Source of the DNA: Alistipes sp.
GTDB taxonomy: Bacteria; Bacteroidota; Bacteroidia; Bacteroidales; Rikenellaceae
DNA: 64,000 nucleotides
Direction of reading: 5' to 3'
Assembly (NCBI GenBank): GCA_021202985.1
Contig: JAJQCA010000047.1
Location: 62,001-126,000 of the forward strand
Of the stretch, positions 53,652 through 63,648 are shown piece by piece (positions within the stretch are counted from its first letter, which is position 1; each line of letters begins with the position of its first letter). Position numbers and translations under genes: made by a program. The notes below the pieces were generated by a model. That model saw only the letters and a list, made by a program, of their open reading frames with translations, was not told the DNA's origin and made no database searches.

Positions 53652-56567
53652 ATGAAATTGAACATAAAAATCCTGTTACTCTCCGTGGCAGCGGTTCTCT
53701 GGTCGGTCGCCTCCATGGGGCAATACCGGTACGAGACGGTGGAAGGCGATCCTATCAACGCGCGGATTTACACGCTTGACAACGGCCTGAAAGTTTATAT
53801 GGCGGTCAATAAAGAGACCCCTCGCATACAGACTTATATCGCCGTGAAAGTCGGTGCGAAGAACGACCCGGCGGAAACCACGGGTCTCGCCCACTACTTC
53901 GAGCACCTGATGTTCAAGGGAACCGAGAAGTTCGGCACGCAGGACTACGAGGCAGAGAAACCCCTGCTGGACGAAATCGAACGCCAGTTCGAAATATACC
54001 GCAACACCGACGACGAGCAGCAGCGCGCGGCCATTTACCGCACCATCGATTCGCTGAGTTATGCGGCATCGACCATAGCCATCCCCAACGAGTACGACAA
54101 ACTTATGTCGGCAATCGGGGCCACGGGAACTAATGCTTATACCGGCTATGATATGACGGTATACATCGAGGACATACCTTCCAACCAGGTCGAGAACTGG
54201 GCAATGATTCAGGCCGACAGGTTCCGTAACCCGGTCATAAGGGGATTCCATACGGAGCTGGAGACAGTTTACGAGGAGAAGAACATGTACCTGACCAACG
54301 ACGGCATGAAGGTGATGGAAGCCATGCTGAGCGCCCTCTACCCGGTGCACCCTTACGGAACGCAGACAGTGCTCGGTACGCAGGAACACCTTAAGAACCC
54401 CTCAATAACCAACATCAAGGCATACCACCGCACATGGTACGTGCCCAATAATATGGCTATCTGCCTCTCGGGTGATTTCGACCCCGACGAGATGATAGCC
54501 ACTATCGACAGGTATTTCGGCGACATGGTGCCTAACTACGACCTGCCCGAAGTACAGACCCTCGGTGAACTGCAACCGATAACCTCTCCCATCGAAAAGG
54601 AAATCTGGGGAAATGACGCGGAGAATATAGTCCTGGCGTGGCGTGCCGGAGGATACCGCGACCCGGATGCGGATATACTAAATATCCTGACCTCGGTGCT
54701 CTACAACGGCAACGCCGGCCTTATCGACCTCGACCTTCTCCAGCAGCAGAAAGTTCTCGGTGCTTACGGCTACTACTCGCCGCTTGCCGACCACGGGGTT
54801 GTAATCATGGCCGGGTACCCGAAGGCCGGGCAGACCCTCGACGAGGTGCGCGCCCTTTTGCTCGAGGAGGTTTCAAAGCTACGTAACGGCCAGTTCGACG
54901 AGCAATTGCTGGAGGCTACCATCAACAACTATAAGGCTTATTTCATGGAGCTTACCGACTCGAACAGCAAGCGCGCCGACTGGTTCGTGGAGACGTTCGT
55001 GAACGGGCTCGAATGGGAGCACGAAGTGCACCAGCTCGAACGGATGAGCCGGATTACAAAGGAGGAGATAGTGGAGGCGGCCAACAGGCTCCTGAAGGAC
55101 GATAACTATCTCGTTATTTATAAACGCGAGGGCCGGGACCCGGGCGAAATGAAGATATCGGCCCCTGAAATAACTCCCATCGCCGTGAACCGCGACAGCG
55201 AGAGCGATTTCCTGCGCTCGATAAGGCTTAAAGAGGTGGAACCCATCGAACCCGTGTTCGTGGACTATGACCGCGACATGGGCCGCTTTACAGGAAAATC
55301 GGGCATAGAAGTGCTCTACAAGCAGAACCCGACCAACGACCTTTTCGAACTGTCGTACGTTTACGAAACCGGTTCGAACAACGACCCGGCGATGAATATC
55401 GCATTCGGTTATCTCGACTATCTGGGTACGGGCAGCATGAGCCCGGAGGACATAGGCCGGGAATTCTATAACATGGCCTGTTCGTTCTCAGTTTCATCCG
55501 GGGCCGAACGGTCGCAGATAACCCTGCGGGGTCTGGGAGAGAACATGGAGCGTGCGGCAGAACTGCTTGAATCCATCCTTGCGGACGCAAGGCCAAATGC
55601 CGAGGCGTTGGAGAATATGAAGGCCGATATCCTCAAGGCCCGTGCGGATGCGAAACTGAACCAGTCGGCCAATTTCAGCGCCCTGGCGAACTATGCCCTC
55701 TACGGACCCGAATCGCCGCTGACCAACATCCTGTCGGAGCAGGAACTCCAAGCGATTACTCCGGAAGACCTGTTGTCGCGTATCCGTTCGCTGACACGGA
55801 TGGAGCACCGGATCACCTACTACGGGCCCCTTCGGAGCGACGAACTGCTGGCGGCAATAGAGCGGTTCCACCACGTTCCCGCCGAACTGGAACCCGTACC
55901 GGAACTCGTTCGTTACAAATACCAGCCCACGGACGAGAACAAGGTGCTGGTGGTGAATTACGACGCGGCGCAGGTCTACTACGCGCAGATTTCCAATACG
56001 GAAGAGTATTACAGCCCGGCACTCGAACCGCAGCTCAGGCTGTTCAACGAATATTTCGGGGGCAGTATGAACTCTATCGTATTCCAGGAGATGCGCGAGG
56101 CGCGCGGGTTGGCCTACATGGCACGCGCTTACCTCTACCCGCCGGTACGACTTACCCTGCCCTATTACGTGCAGGCCGTAATCGCCACCCAGAACGATAA
56201 GTTGACCGACGCGGTTGAGGCATTCCACGATATCCTCAACGATATGCCCCAGTCGGAGGCGGCCCTGAGCCTTGCCAAAGATGCAATTATCACCACAATC
56301 CGGACGGACAGGATAATCAAGGCCAGCGTCCTCGGCAGTTATATCCGTAACCGCGACCTCGGGTTAGATTACGACCGCAACAAACCCGTGTTCGAGAAGA
56401 TACCTTCGCTTACGCTGGACGATATTCGGGAGTTCCACAGCCGTTGGATTAAGGACCGCAACTATACCTACATCCTGCTGGGGGACGTCGAGGACCTCGA
56501 CCTCGAAGCAATGGAATCATACGGTCCGGTTACGATACTGTCGCAGGAGGAAATTTTCGGTTATTAA
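53652..56567 (+). CDS. M16-family zinc protease, exported
   Basis: A 971-residue protein with signal peptide MKLNIKILLLSVAAVLWSVA. The inverted zinc motif HYFEH is at residues 81-85 (HxxEH), with a downstream Glu in ELETVYEEKNM. Four M16 half-domains are present: the second and fourth lack the motif. The size fits periplasmic insulysin/pitrilysin-type enzymes. Substrate unknown. Confidence 0.93.
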   Translation: MKLNIKILLLSVAAVLWSVASMGQYRYETVEGDPINARIYTLDNGLKVYMAVNKETPRIQTYIAVKVGAKNDPAETTGLAHYFEHLMFKGTEKFGTQDYEAEKPLLDEIERQFEIYRNTDDEQQRAAIYRTIDSLSYAASTIAIPNEYDKLMSAIGATGTNAYTGYDMTVYIEDIPSNQVENWAMIQADRFRNPVIRGFHTELETVYEEKNMYLTNDGMKVMEAMLSALYPVHPYGTQTVLGTQEHLKNPSITNIKAYHRTWYVPNNMAICLSGDFDPDEMIATIDRYFGDMVPNYDLPEVQTLGELQPITSPIEKEIWGNDAENIVLAWRAGGYRDPDADILNILTSVLYNGNAGLIDLDLLQQQKVLGAYGYYSPLADHGVVIMAGYPKAGQTLDEVRALLLEEVSKLRNGQFDEQLLEATINNYKAYFMELTDSNSKRADWFVETFVNGLEWEHEVHQLERMSRITKEEIVEAANRLLKDDNYLVIYKREGRDPGEMKISAPEITPIAVNRDSESDFLRSIRLKEVEPIEPVFVDYDRDMGRFTGKSGIEVLYKQNPTNDLFELSYVYETGSNNDPAMNIAFGYLDYLGTGSMSPEDIGREFYNMACSFSVSSGAERSQITLRGLGENMERAAELLESILADARPNAEALENMKADILKARADAKLNQSANFSALANYALYGPESPLTNILSEQELQAITPEDLLSRIRSLTRMEHRITYYGPLRSDELLAAIERFHHVPAELEPVPELVRYKYQPTDENKVLVVNYDAAQVYYAQISNTEEYYSPALEPQLRLFNEYFGGSMNSIVFQEMREARGLAYMARAYLYPPVRLTLPYYVQAVIATQNDKLTDAVEAFHDILNDMPQSEAALSLAKDAIITTIRTDRIIKASVLGSYIRNRDLGLDYDRNKPVFEKIPSLTLDDIREFHSRWIKDRNYTYILLGDVEDLDLEAMESYGPVTILSQEEIFGY

Positions 56568-56632
56568 GCCCGCAACGGGAGTAATACTATCCGACGGATG
56601 CGACCCGGGCCTGACGGCCCGTCACTGCGATA

Positions 56633-56670
56633 AAGAACCCTCGGGAGGATTACTCCCGGGGGTTCTTTTA
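56633..56670 (+). terminator. Rho-independent terminator
   Basis: AAGAACCC-T-CGGGAG pairs with CTCCCG-G-GGGTTCTT, followed by TTA. Confidence 0.8.
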
Positions 56671-56749
56671 TCCATTTTCAGGCCCACTCATAAAATATCC
56701 GACCGGTTAAAAACCGACCCGGTTAAAATATTTTTTAGGTAAATATTTA

Positions 56750-56757
56750 TACCTTTG
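56750..56757 (+). promoter_or_regulatory. -7 promoter box of TlpA-like gene
   Basis: TACCTTTG, 43 bp before the ATG at 56800. Confidence 0.55.
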
Positions 56758-56799
56758 GTTCTATGGCGGGTAATGGCCGCCGAAATTAAAACATCCGTT

Positions 56800-58692
56800 A
56801 TGAAAAAAACCGCCTTAATCATCGCCGCCGCTGTCGGTATGCTCGCCTGTTCCGGGGGAGACAGGATAGTCGAACGTCCGAACACGGTCGTAAGGAACTC
56901 GAACCCGCTGGAAATCGACAAAGTAATTATCAACGACACAGCCACCGTACTCCATGTGGACGCTTACTTTTATCCCGGCTGGTGGATATTTATAAACGAG
57001 GCCACCTACATCCAGGCCGGCGGGGTTAAGTACCCGATTAAAGGTGCGGAAGGTATAGTTATCCACGAGCGCCATTTCATGCCCGACAGCGGGGAGGACA
57101 GCTTTATTCTCTGGTTCGACCCGCTGCCGAAAGGAACGACCAGTTTCGACCTTATCGAGTCGGAATGCGAGGACTGTTTCAAAATATGGGGTATAGACCT
57201 GACGGGCAACGTATCCTACCGGAACCTCCTTCCGGCCGACCTGAAAGCGGTGGAAACCCCGCAGCCCGGGGAGCAGGCGGCCGCACCGGAACTCAAAGTC
57301 GGTAAAACCCGGGTGGAACTGTTCCTGCACGGTTCTCCGGAGGGTTATTTTCCCGAGCAGAAAACTTTATACGTTGCGAATTTCCTTACCGGGGAACGGA
57401 TGGAATGGCCGGTGGAAAGCCTCGGTAACGGCCGTTATGCGTTCGAATCGGAGCAATACGGCACCGCCTACGCCACCCTGTTCGTCGACGAGGCCAGGGC
57501 CAATATGATACTCTCGCCCGGAGAGCAGGCCGAGGTGCATATCGATATTCCTGCGTTCGGAGCCGGCCAGTCCCGTTATTCGAACCTTCCGGAAGTTCCT
57601 TACGTGGCTTTCCGCGGGGTATACGCCAAGCTGAACAACGAACTCAACATGTCCGGAAAAGGATACGACCACGACATTTACGCACCCGCAATAGATCCGT
57701 CGACATGGAAACTCTCCGACGGGGAGTACCGCGACCTGATTTCGTCGATATGCACCCGGATGGAACACGATATAGACGCGCTTGAGGTCTCCGAGCAGCT
57801 AAAGGAGGTTTACCGACAGGATATAAAGAGCCAGGCGGTTATTGCGGTAACCAGTAAAAGGATATTTTTCTCCAACTCCGAATATATGGAGAAACGAAGG
57901 GACGACATCCAATTCCAGCAAAGGAACGCCACTCCCGAAGATTACGAACTGCTGGCCGGGTACGACCTGAACGACCTAAGGTGGATGTTTTCGAGTATGT
58001 TTTTTAACCTGCCGCGTCAGGCGGTGGCGAACGTAGAGTCGTTCACCCCCGGGCAGGCGAATGATTTAATCGAGCTGCTGAGCGATGGCCGGGACGGCCT
58101 GATAGCGGACCTTGCCCGCAGCTACCGGGCATTCGAAGCGGTGGAGTCGGAAGCCGGCGCTACCGCCGCCGAATGGGAGGGCCTTTCGTCGACCTCTACG
58201 CCCTTCTATGCCGAGGCCTACAAAAGTATGCGCGAAAAGGCGATGAAGACCCGCGAAAAAGCAATGAAGGAGGGCGGTTTCGTGATAAACGAGACGCCGC
58301 AGGTAGCGGACGAACGGATACTGGAAGCCATACTCTCAGATTACAGGGGCCAACCCGTGTTCGTGGATTTCTGGGCGACCTGGTGCGGGCCTTGCCTGGC
58401 CGCTATGAAAACCATCAAACCGCTCAAGCCGGAAATGGCCGACAAGGGTGTGGTAACGCTCTACATTTCGAACTCCTCCTCACCCGAGAGCAAATGGATG
58501 TCCATGCTGCCCGATATAGGCGGGATACATTATTACCTTACCGATAGCCAATGGTCCGCCCTGACGGCAAAATACGGCATCAGCGGTATACCGCAATATA
58601 TGGTTTTCGACCGGGAAGGCAATAAGACTTACCAGACCGCGGGATTCCCCGGCGTGGATAAGATGCGGGAGGAACTGGAGAAAGTGTGGTAA
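56800..58692 (+). CDS. TlpA-like thioredoxin-fold lipoprotein
   Basis: A 630-residue lipoprotein (MLACSGG lipobox). Residues about 25-490 are a beta-rich and helical region of unknown role with the pattern WIFINEATYIQAGG. The C-terminal thioredoxin fold has the active site WCGPC at 528-532 and the cis-proline GIPQY. Such proteins act in periplasmic disulfide handling. ATG 56800 gives a signal peptide; a frame beginning at 56755 does not. Confidence 0.88.
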   Translation: MKKTALIIAAAVGMLACSGGDRIVERPNTVVRNSNPLEIDKVIINDTATVLHVDAYFYPGWWIFINEATYIQAGGVKYPIKGAEGIVIHERHFMPDSGEDSFILWFDPLPKGTTSFDLIESECEDCFKIWGIDLTGNVSYRNLLPADLKAVETPQPGEQAAAPELKVGKTRVELFLHGSPEGYFPEQKTLYVANFLTGERMEWPVESLGNGRYAFESEQYGTAYATLFVDEARANMILSPGEQAEVHIDIPAFGAGQSRYSNLPEVPYVAFRGVYAKLNNELNMSGKGYDHDIYAPAIDPSTWKLSDGEYRDLISSICTRMEHDIDALEVSEQLKEVYRQDIKSQAVIAVTSKRIFFSNSEYMEKRRDDIQFQQRNATPEDYELLAGYDLNDLRWMFSSMFFNLPRQAVANVESFTPGQANDLIELLSDGRDGLIADLARSYRAFEAVESEAGATAAEWEGLSSTSTPFYAEAYKSMREKAMKTREKAMKEGGFVINETPQVADERILEAILSDYRGQPVFVDFWATWCGPCLAAMKTIKPLKPEMADKGVVTLYISNSSSPESKWMSMLPDIGGIHYYLTDSQWSALTAKYGISGIPQYMVFDREGNKTYQTAGFPGVDKMREELEKVW

Positions 58693-58708
58693 CATACCCG
58701 TAACCAAA

Positions 58709-59884
58709 TCAAAAAGCCGGATAACCCGTTGAGTTATCCGGCTTTTTAACGGATGGTATCACCGCTTCAGGACCCATATAATATAAGCTATATAAAGTAT
58801 AACGAACACTATGCCTTCCGTACGGTCGATCCGTTTTTTTGCGGAGGGTGAAAGCAGCGACGAACAACAGCGAGGCGGCAAAGAATACTACCAGCAGGTC
58901 GGGTAAGCCTATTTCGCCCATTTTCAAAGGCGCCACCGTAGCGCTCGCACCCAGCACCATAAATATATTAAGTACGTTGGAACCGAGGATATTCCCCAGG
59001 GCTATTCCCGGTTTCTTTTTTACGGCCGCGACAACGCTCGCCGCGAGTTCGGGCAGCGACGTGCCGCCCGCCACTATGGTAACGGCTATAACGGTATCGC
59101 TGATTGCAAACTTGTGGGCCAGCGCAACCGCACCGTCCAGGAACAGCTCCCCGCCCACCACAAGGGCCGCCAATCCGCCGAGCGTCATAACGACAAGCAG
59201 CCACATTCTGCGCTCCTTCTTTCCCATCTCCGGGACGTGAGGGGCGGGAACATCCTCCCCGGCCGCAACGGCTGAACCAGCCAGCCGCTCGTTTATATCG
59301 CCACCCGCCGTTTCGAAGCCGGTCCCCGTCATCCCATCCGACTGGGGAGAGGAAACCGAACCGGTTTCCAACCCCTGCCCGGCACCGGACATTGACCCCG
59401 GCAGGACGGGCCTGCCGCTCCCGAGCCCCGAGTAGACCGAATAGGCGATAAACACCGCGAAGAAACAGAGCATCGACAGCCCTTCGCTCCGGCTAATAAC
59501 CGGCGCGGCGGAGTGGTCGAGCCACACATCGCCCGCGTAGATAATTAGCACGACCGTCGCCAGCACCCCGAAAGGTATATCCTTCCGGACATTATCGCTG
59601 GTAAGGGCGAGCGGGGTTATTATAGCCGTAATGCCCACTATGACGAGCGTATTGAACAGGTTCGAACCCACCACGTTACCCACCGCGATGGCATCCTCGC
59701 CGCGGAACGCAGACAGCAGGCTCACAACCAGTTCCGGTGCGGAGGTGCCTATCGCTACCACCGTAAGCCCGACTATAAATTCCGAAACCCCGAACCGGGT
59801 GGCGATACCCGAAGCTCCGTCGGTCATAATATTAGCCCCGTATACCACCAGAGCGAGCCCTATCAAAATATAGACTATATCCAT
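58709..59884 (-). CDS. sodium/calcium antiporter (CaCA family), C-terminus frameshifted
   Basis: A membrane protein of about 391 residues starting MDIVYILIGLALVVYGANIM. The two alpha-repeats with GTSAPELVVSLLSA and GGTSLPELAASVVAA define K-dependent Na/Ca exchangers, separated by an acidic/Ser-Gly loop. After FTLRKK the frame changes at seven consecutive A residues (58834-58840, plus-strand T). One base fewer gives the expected final helix RIDRTEGIVFVILYIAYIIW and a stop at 58759. As read, the frame continues 50 bp further into the terminator hairpin. Confidence 0.85.
   Translation of the reverse strand: MDIVYILIGLALVVYGANIMTDGASGIATRFGVSEFIVGLTVVAIGTSAPELVVSLLSAFRGEDAIAVGNVVGSNLFNTLVIVGITAIITPLALTSDNVRKDIPFGVLATVVLIIYAGDVWLDHSAAPVISRSEGLSMLCFFAVFIAYSVYSGLGSGRPVLPGSMSGAGQGLETGSVSSPQSDGMTGTGFETAGGDINERLAGSAVAAGEDVPAPHVPEMGKKERRMWLLVVMTLGGLAALVVGGELFLDGAVALAHKFAISDTVIAVTIVAGGTSLPELAASVVAAVKKKPGIALGNILGSNVLNIFMVLGASATVAPLKMGEIGLPDLLVVFFAASLLFVAAFTLRKKTDRPYGRHSVRYTLYSLYYMGPEAVIPSVKKPDNSTGYPAF
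58711..58747. terminator. bidirectional terminator
   Basis: A 15-bp stem AAAAAGCCGGATAAC/GTTATCCGGCTTTTT with a 7-nt loop between the convergent TlpA-like and antiporter genes. Confidence 0.85.
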
Positions 59885-60068
59885 AAATTCACGGTTAAAC
59901 GGTACGGATAATGCAAAACCCATGCAAGCGGCCGGGAACGGAGCCCGTGCCATCCGAGGTGGGTGCGTAAGTTTTCTGCCCCGCAGGACGTTTACGTTTC
60001 ATGTCTTTGCTTTCCATATTTTATAAGGAACACATATTTTCGTACATTCGCAACCGTATAACCGCAGT

Positions 60069-61205
60069 ATGACAAAACCGATAGTTTACTTTCAACTTTT
60101 GTTGTTTCTCCTCACCGGCACCATCTCGTGCAAAAACGACAAGGGGGAAAACGGCCCGTTCATTACCGATGAAAACTTCTACAACCTTTGCCTCGAATTG
60201 TACGACACGGACGGGGACGGGGTTTTCACCAGGTACGAGGCCTCCCTGGTTACGGAATTGATACTTAACAACGGGGGTATCCGGTCGCTGGAGGGCATAG
60301 TATACTTCACCGCACTGGAATACCTCGACTGCACGGAAAACTACATATCCGCCATAGATATGTCCGCTAACCCGGGGCTTAAAGTTCTCAATGCGAACTT
60401 CAATCCCATCGAGACCCTCGACGTCCGGTCCAACCCCCTGTTGGAACAGCTATGGTGCACGCCGCGGGACCTCACCGAGGGTAAACTGTCCGCATTAGAC
60501 CTGTCGGGAAACCCCCGGCTCAAAACTCTTGTATGTAACCGTCTGGGGCTGACTTCGATCGACCTGTCGGCCAATCCTCTCCTCTCGGAAATATATTGCA
60601 GCGATAACAAAATACCGACCCTCGAAGTAAGCCATTGCACCGCCCTTACAGAGTTACAAGCGGCATCCTGCGGAATAGCGGTACTGAATCTTCCCCCGGC
60701 CGGTAGACTGGTGCGGCTCAATATCAAAAATAACAATATTAAGTCTCTGGATATGGCCGGGCAGAGTGCCGTCGTGTCCCTGGCATGCGGCGCCAACCCG
60801 CTCACGGTCTTGGAGAATATCAGGGATTGCCGGTCGCTGGTGACACTGGGTTGTTCGGACTGTTCGCTTATGGAACTGAATGTTTCCGACCTCGCGACCC
60901 TCCGCTCCCTGTATTGTCAGGATAACAGCCTCACCGAACTCGATATCTCGGGTTGCAACGCCTTGTGGACCCTGAACTGTGACGGAAACCTTCTTACCGA
61001 AATCAACACCGCCGGCCTCTCCCGGCTCGAAACCTTTTACTGCCGCAACAACCTCGTCGAACTGCTCGACCTCAGAACCAATACCGCGCTCCGGCACCTT
61101 TACTGCACCGGGAACGAAAACCTTACCGTAGAAATCACGCAACAGATTTTCGACAACCTCTCGGAATATTCTCAGACCGGAGACGCAACCTTCCGCATAG
61201 AGTAA
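60069..61205 (+). CDS. leucine-rich-repeat lipoprotein with EF-hand-like loop
   Basis: A 378-residue protein with a lipoprotein signal (TGTISC). Residues about 45-60 read LYDTDGDGVFTRYEA, a calcium-loop pattern (DxDxDGxxxxxE). From about 75 to 350 it has 12-14 short LRR units such as LVTLGCSDCSLMELNVSDLA and LRSLYCQDNSLTELDISGCN. Each repeat has Cys at a fixed place. Such proteins act as surface adhesins or binding proteins in Bacteroidota; the ligand is unknown. Confidence 0.85.
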   Translation: MTKPIVYFQLLLFLLTGTISCKNDKGENGPFITDENFYNLCLELYDTDGDGVFTRYEASLVTELILNNGGIRSLEGIVYFTALEYLDCTENYISAIDMSANPGLKVLNANFNPIETLDVRSNPLLEQLWCTPRDLTEGKLSALDLSGNPRLKTLVCNRLGLTSIDLSANPLLSEIYCSDNKIPTLEVSHCTALTELQAASCGIAVLNLPPAGRLVRLNIKNNNIKSLDMAGQSAVVSLACGANPLTVLENIRDCRSLVTLGCSDCSLMELNVSDLATLRSLYCQDNSLTELDISGCNALWTLNCDGNLLTEINTAGLSRLETFYCRNNLVELLDLRTNTALRHLYCTGNENLTVEITQQIFDNLSEYSQTGDATFRIE

Positions 61206-61475
61206 TATTCTCTTTACGGAACTTGTCGCCGGCTTGTCCCGTACATGCACCCCGCCGCCTCACAGGACTGCCTCACAGGATTCCAAACCCTGGATATTAA
61301 AAAAGTGAGCCGCCAAGAATATGAGCAATAATCCCGGCGGGTATCCGGGTGGCATATCGTGCCCCGGTACATTGAAAGGTTGTGAACGCAGCAGCTGCCG
61401 AAACGCGCAAATCTCCCGAAGCACCCTGGCAATCAGAGCGCTCATTCCGGTAAACTTTAGTAATCACGGCAAACC

Positions 61476-62435
61476 TTAACTAATCGAATCCCAAACCAGT
61501 GCTGAGGCTCCGAGTATGGCGGCGTTTTTACCGTCGATACCCGAAGGAAGTATCTTGACCTTATTCTGGAAATTGGAGAGCATGTGCATCTCCATATATT
61601 TCCGCGTCGGTTCGAAAATATATTTACCCGCTTTGGCAAGGCCGCCGAAAAGGAATATGGCCTCGGGCGATGTGATGGCTACCGCATCGGCGAGGGCCTG
61701 CCCGAGCATCATGCCGGTGTATTCGTAGGCTTCTATGGCGAGCGGGTCGCCGTTAAGTGCGGCCTTGGTAATCATTTCAGCGGTCAGGTCGTTATAGGCT
61801 ATATATCGAAATTCGCTCTCCTCCGTATGGTCGGCAAGCAGTTTGAATACGGTGCGTTTGATGCCCGTCGCCGAGACGTAAGTCTCCAGGCAACCTTTTC
61901 TCCCGCATCCGCACCGGCGGCCGGTACGGTTCACGATAACGTGCCCCAGCTCACCGGCGAAACTGTCGTGGCCGTAGATTAGTTTCCCGTTCGAGACGAA
62001 ACCGCTGCCGAGCCCCGTACCGAGTGTTACAACGATGAAGTCCTTCATTCCCTTCGCTCCACCGTATACCATTTCGCCGATGGCCGCGGCGTTGGCATCA
62101 TTAGTGATTATGACAGGAATAGTGGGGAAATAGCGTTTCATTTTGTCCACCACCGGCACAACGCCCTGCCATACGATGTTTGCAGCGTTCACTATCGTAC
62201 CGTTGAAATGGTTTGCATTGGGACCGCCGATTCCTATTCCGACGATATCGACCGGGAATTCCAGCTGCCGGATAAGGTTCTGTATTCCGATATAGAGTTC
62301 TTCGACGTACCGTTCGAAGTCGGGAAACTGTTTGGTCGACATTATACTTTCGCCGTACATTTCCCCTTCGGGGTCGACCAGACCGAATGCCGTATTGGTT
62401 CCGCCGATGTCGATACCGATAGCGAGGCTTTTCAT
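61476..62435 (-). CDS. ROK-family sugar kinase
   Basis: A 319-residue kinase of the ROK family with ATP motif DIGGTNTAFGL at the start, the sugar/zinc segment ELGHVIV and the zinc cluster CGCGRKGCLE. No DNA-binding N-terminus is present, so it is an enzyme (glucokinase-like) rather than a repressor. The exact sugar is not certain. Confidence 0.93.
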   Translation of the reverse strand: MKSLAIGIDIGGTNTAFGLVDPEGEMYGESIMSTKQFPDFERYVEELYIGIQNLIRQLEFPVDIVGIGIGGPNANHFNGTIVNAANIVWQGVVPVVDKMKRYFPTIPVIITNDANAAAIGEMVYGGAKGMKDFIVVTLGTGLGSGFVSNGKLIYGHDSFAGELGHVIVNRTGRRCGCGRKGCLETYVSATGIKRTVFKLLADHTEESEFRYIAYNDLTAEMITKAALNGDPLAIEAYEYTGMMLGQALADAVAITSPEAIFLFGGLAKAGKYIFEPTRKYMEMHMLSNFQNKVKILPSGIDGKNAAILGASALVWDSIS

Positions 62436-62468
62436 TTGTGGGAGCAGGTTAGTTAGTTATTAAAAAAT

Positions 62469-62512
62469 TTTAATTTCATAAAATTAAATAATTATCGGAT
62501 GATTGCAAAAAG
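62469..62512 (-). promoter_or_regulatory. promoter of ROK kinase with overlapping palindrome
   Basis: On the minus strand TTTG, 19 bp and TAATTTTA form a -33/-7-like pair. A palindrome TTTAATTT/AAATTAAA (62469-62488) overlaps the -7 box and might be an operator. Confidence 0.45.
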
Positions 62513-62548
62513 CGGACGGTAAATTTAGCCGATCGGGCAAGAAAACGT

Positions 62549-62556
62549 ATATTTGC
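62549..62556 (+). promoter_or_regulatory. -7 promoter box of polyprenyl synthetase
   Basis: TATATTTG lies 60 bp before the ATG at 62616 and overlaps the longer frame starting at 62553, arguing against it. Confidence 0.6.
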
Positions 62557-62615
62557 AAGGGGTCGTCCGGCCCGTTTCCCCTATACCGGTTTTGCCGGAG
62601 TTAAATTCACACAGC

Positions 62616-63590
62616 ATGTTTACAAAACAAGAATTATCACAGAAAATAGAGAACTATATAAGTTCGCTCCATTTTCCCGGTGAACCTGCGGAGCTTTATT
62701 CCCCTATCCGCTACATTCTCGAGGAAGGCGGGAAGCGGGTAAGGCCCCTGCTGCTCACGATTGTCTGCGACATTTACGGCGGCGAGGTGGACGGTGCGCT
62801 GCCGTGCGCCGCCGCGCTGGAGGTTTTCCACAATTTTACCCTGCTGCACGACGATATAATGGACAACGCCGAAATCCGCCGCGGCAAACCGACGGTCTAT
62901 AAGAAGTGGGGCGAGAACAGCGCAATACTATCAGGGGACGCGATGGTTATCTATTCGTACCACCTGTTGGCCAAATCGGCCGGCGGAAGGCTTCCCGCTT
63001 TGTTGGACGAGTTCAACAAAATGGCACTCCAGGTATGCGAAGGCCAGCAGTACGATATGGATTTCGAACGCCGTGAGGACGTCACCATCGAGGAATACCT
63101 GACTATGATACGGTTAAAAACCGCGGTTATATTCGGGGTCGCGGCCAAGATGGGCGGTATACTTTCGGGAGCGCCCGGGGAGGATCTCGATATCCTTTAC
63201 CAGTACGGCACCGAGCTGGGTCTCGCGTTCCAGATACAAGACGATTACCTCGACACCTACGGCACCAGCGAGGTGCTCGGCAAGCAGGTGGGCGGCGATA
63301 TCGCCGAGAGCAAAAAAACCTTCCTCGCCATCAACGCGCTCAGCGAAGCCGGTGCGGCGACACGGCGTGCGTTGCTGGGTACCTTTGCCGACCGGTCTCT
63401 GCCGCTGTCGCATAAGATAAGCCGCGTCCGCACGATTTACGATTCGCTCGATATCCCGCGCATGTCGCGGAAGGTGGTGGACAGCCACCTCGGCCGTGCT
63501 TCGGAGCTCGTGGGGGAACTGTCCGCAGGCCCGGAGAAATCGGCACCCCTGTGCGACCTTATACAATCCCTCGCCGACCGGAACAAATAA
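62616..63590 (+). CDS. polyprenyl (geranylgeranyl/farnesyl-type) diphosphate synthase
   Basis: A 324-residue trans-prenyltransferase with GGKRVRPLL, the first aspartate motif LLHDDIMDNAEIRRGKPTV and the second FQIQDDYLDTYG. It joins isopentenyl units for quinone or other isoprenoid chains; the chain length cannot be inferred with confidence from sequence alone. mqnA in the same window makes a menaquinone side-chain supply plausible. Confidence 0.93.
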   Translation: MFTKQELSQKIENYISSLHFPGEPAELYSPIRYILEEGGKRVRPLLLTIVCDIYGGEVDGALPCAAALEVFHNFTLLHDDIMDNAEIRRGKPTVYKKWGENSAILSGDAMVIYSYHLLAKSAGGRLPALLDEFNKMALQVCEGQQYDMDFERREDVTIEEYLTMIRLKTAVIFGVAAKMGGILSGAPGEDLDILYQYGTELGLAFQIQDDYLDTYGTSEVLGKQVGGDIAESKKTFLAINALSEAGAATRRALLGTFADRSLPLSHKISRVRTIYDSLDIPRMSRKVVDSHLGRASELVGELSAGPEKSAPLCDLIQSLADRNK

Positions 63591-63648
63591 AAGTCCCGAC
63601 AGCCGGCCGTATCCGGGGCACCGGGAATGAATTAATCTCAATATCGGT

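Noticed and set aside
61206..61475. possible gene between the LRR gene and the ROK kinase
   Set aside because: Short frames there show no signal, motif or consistent composition, and a 10-bp direct repeat (GCCTCACAGG) is too short to interpret.
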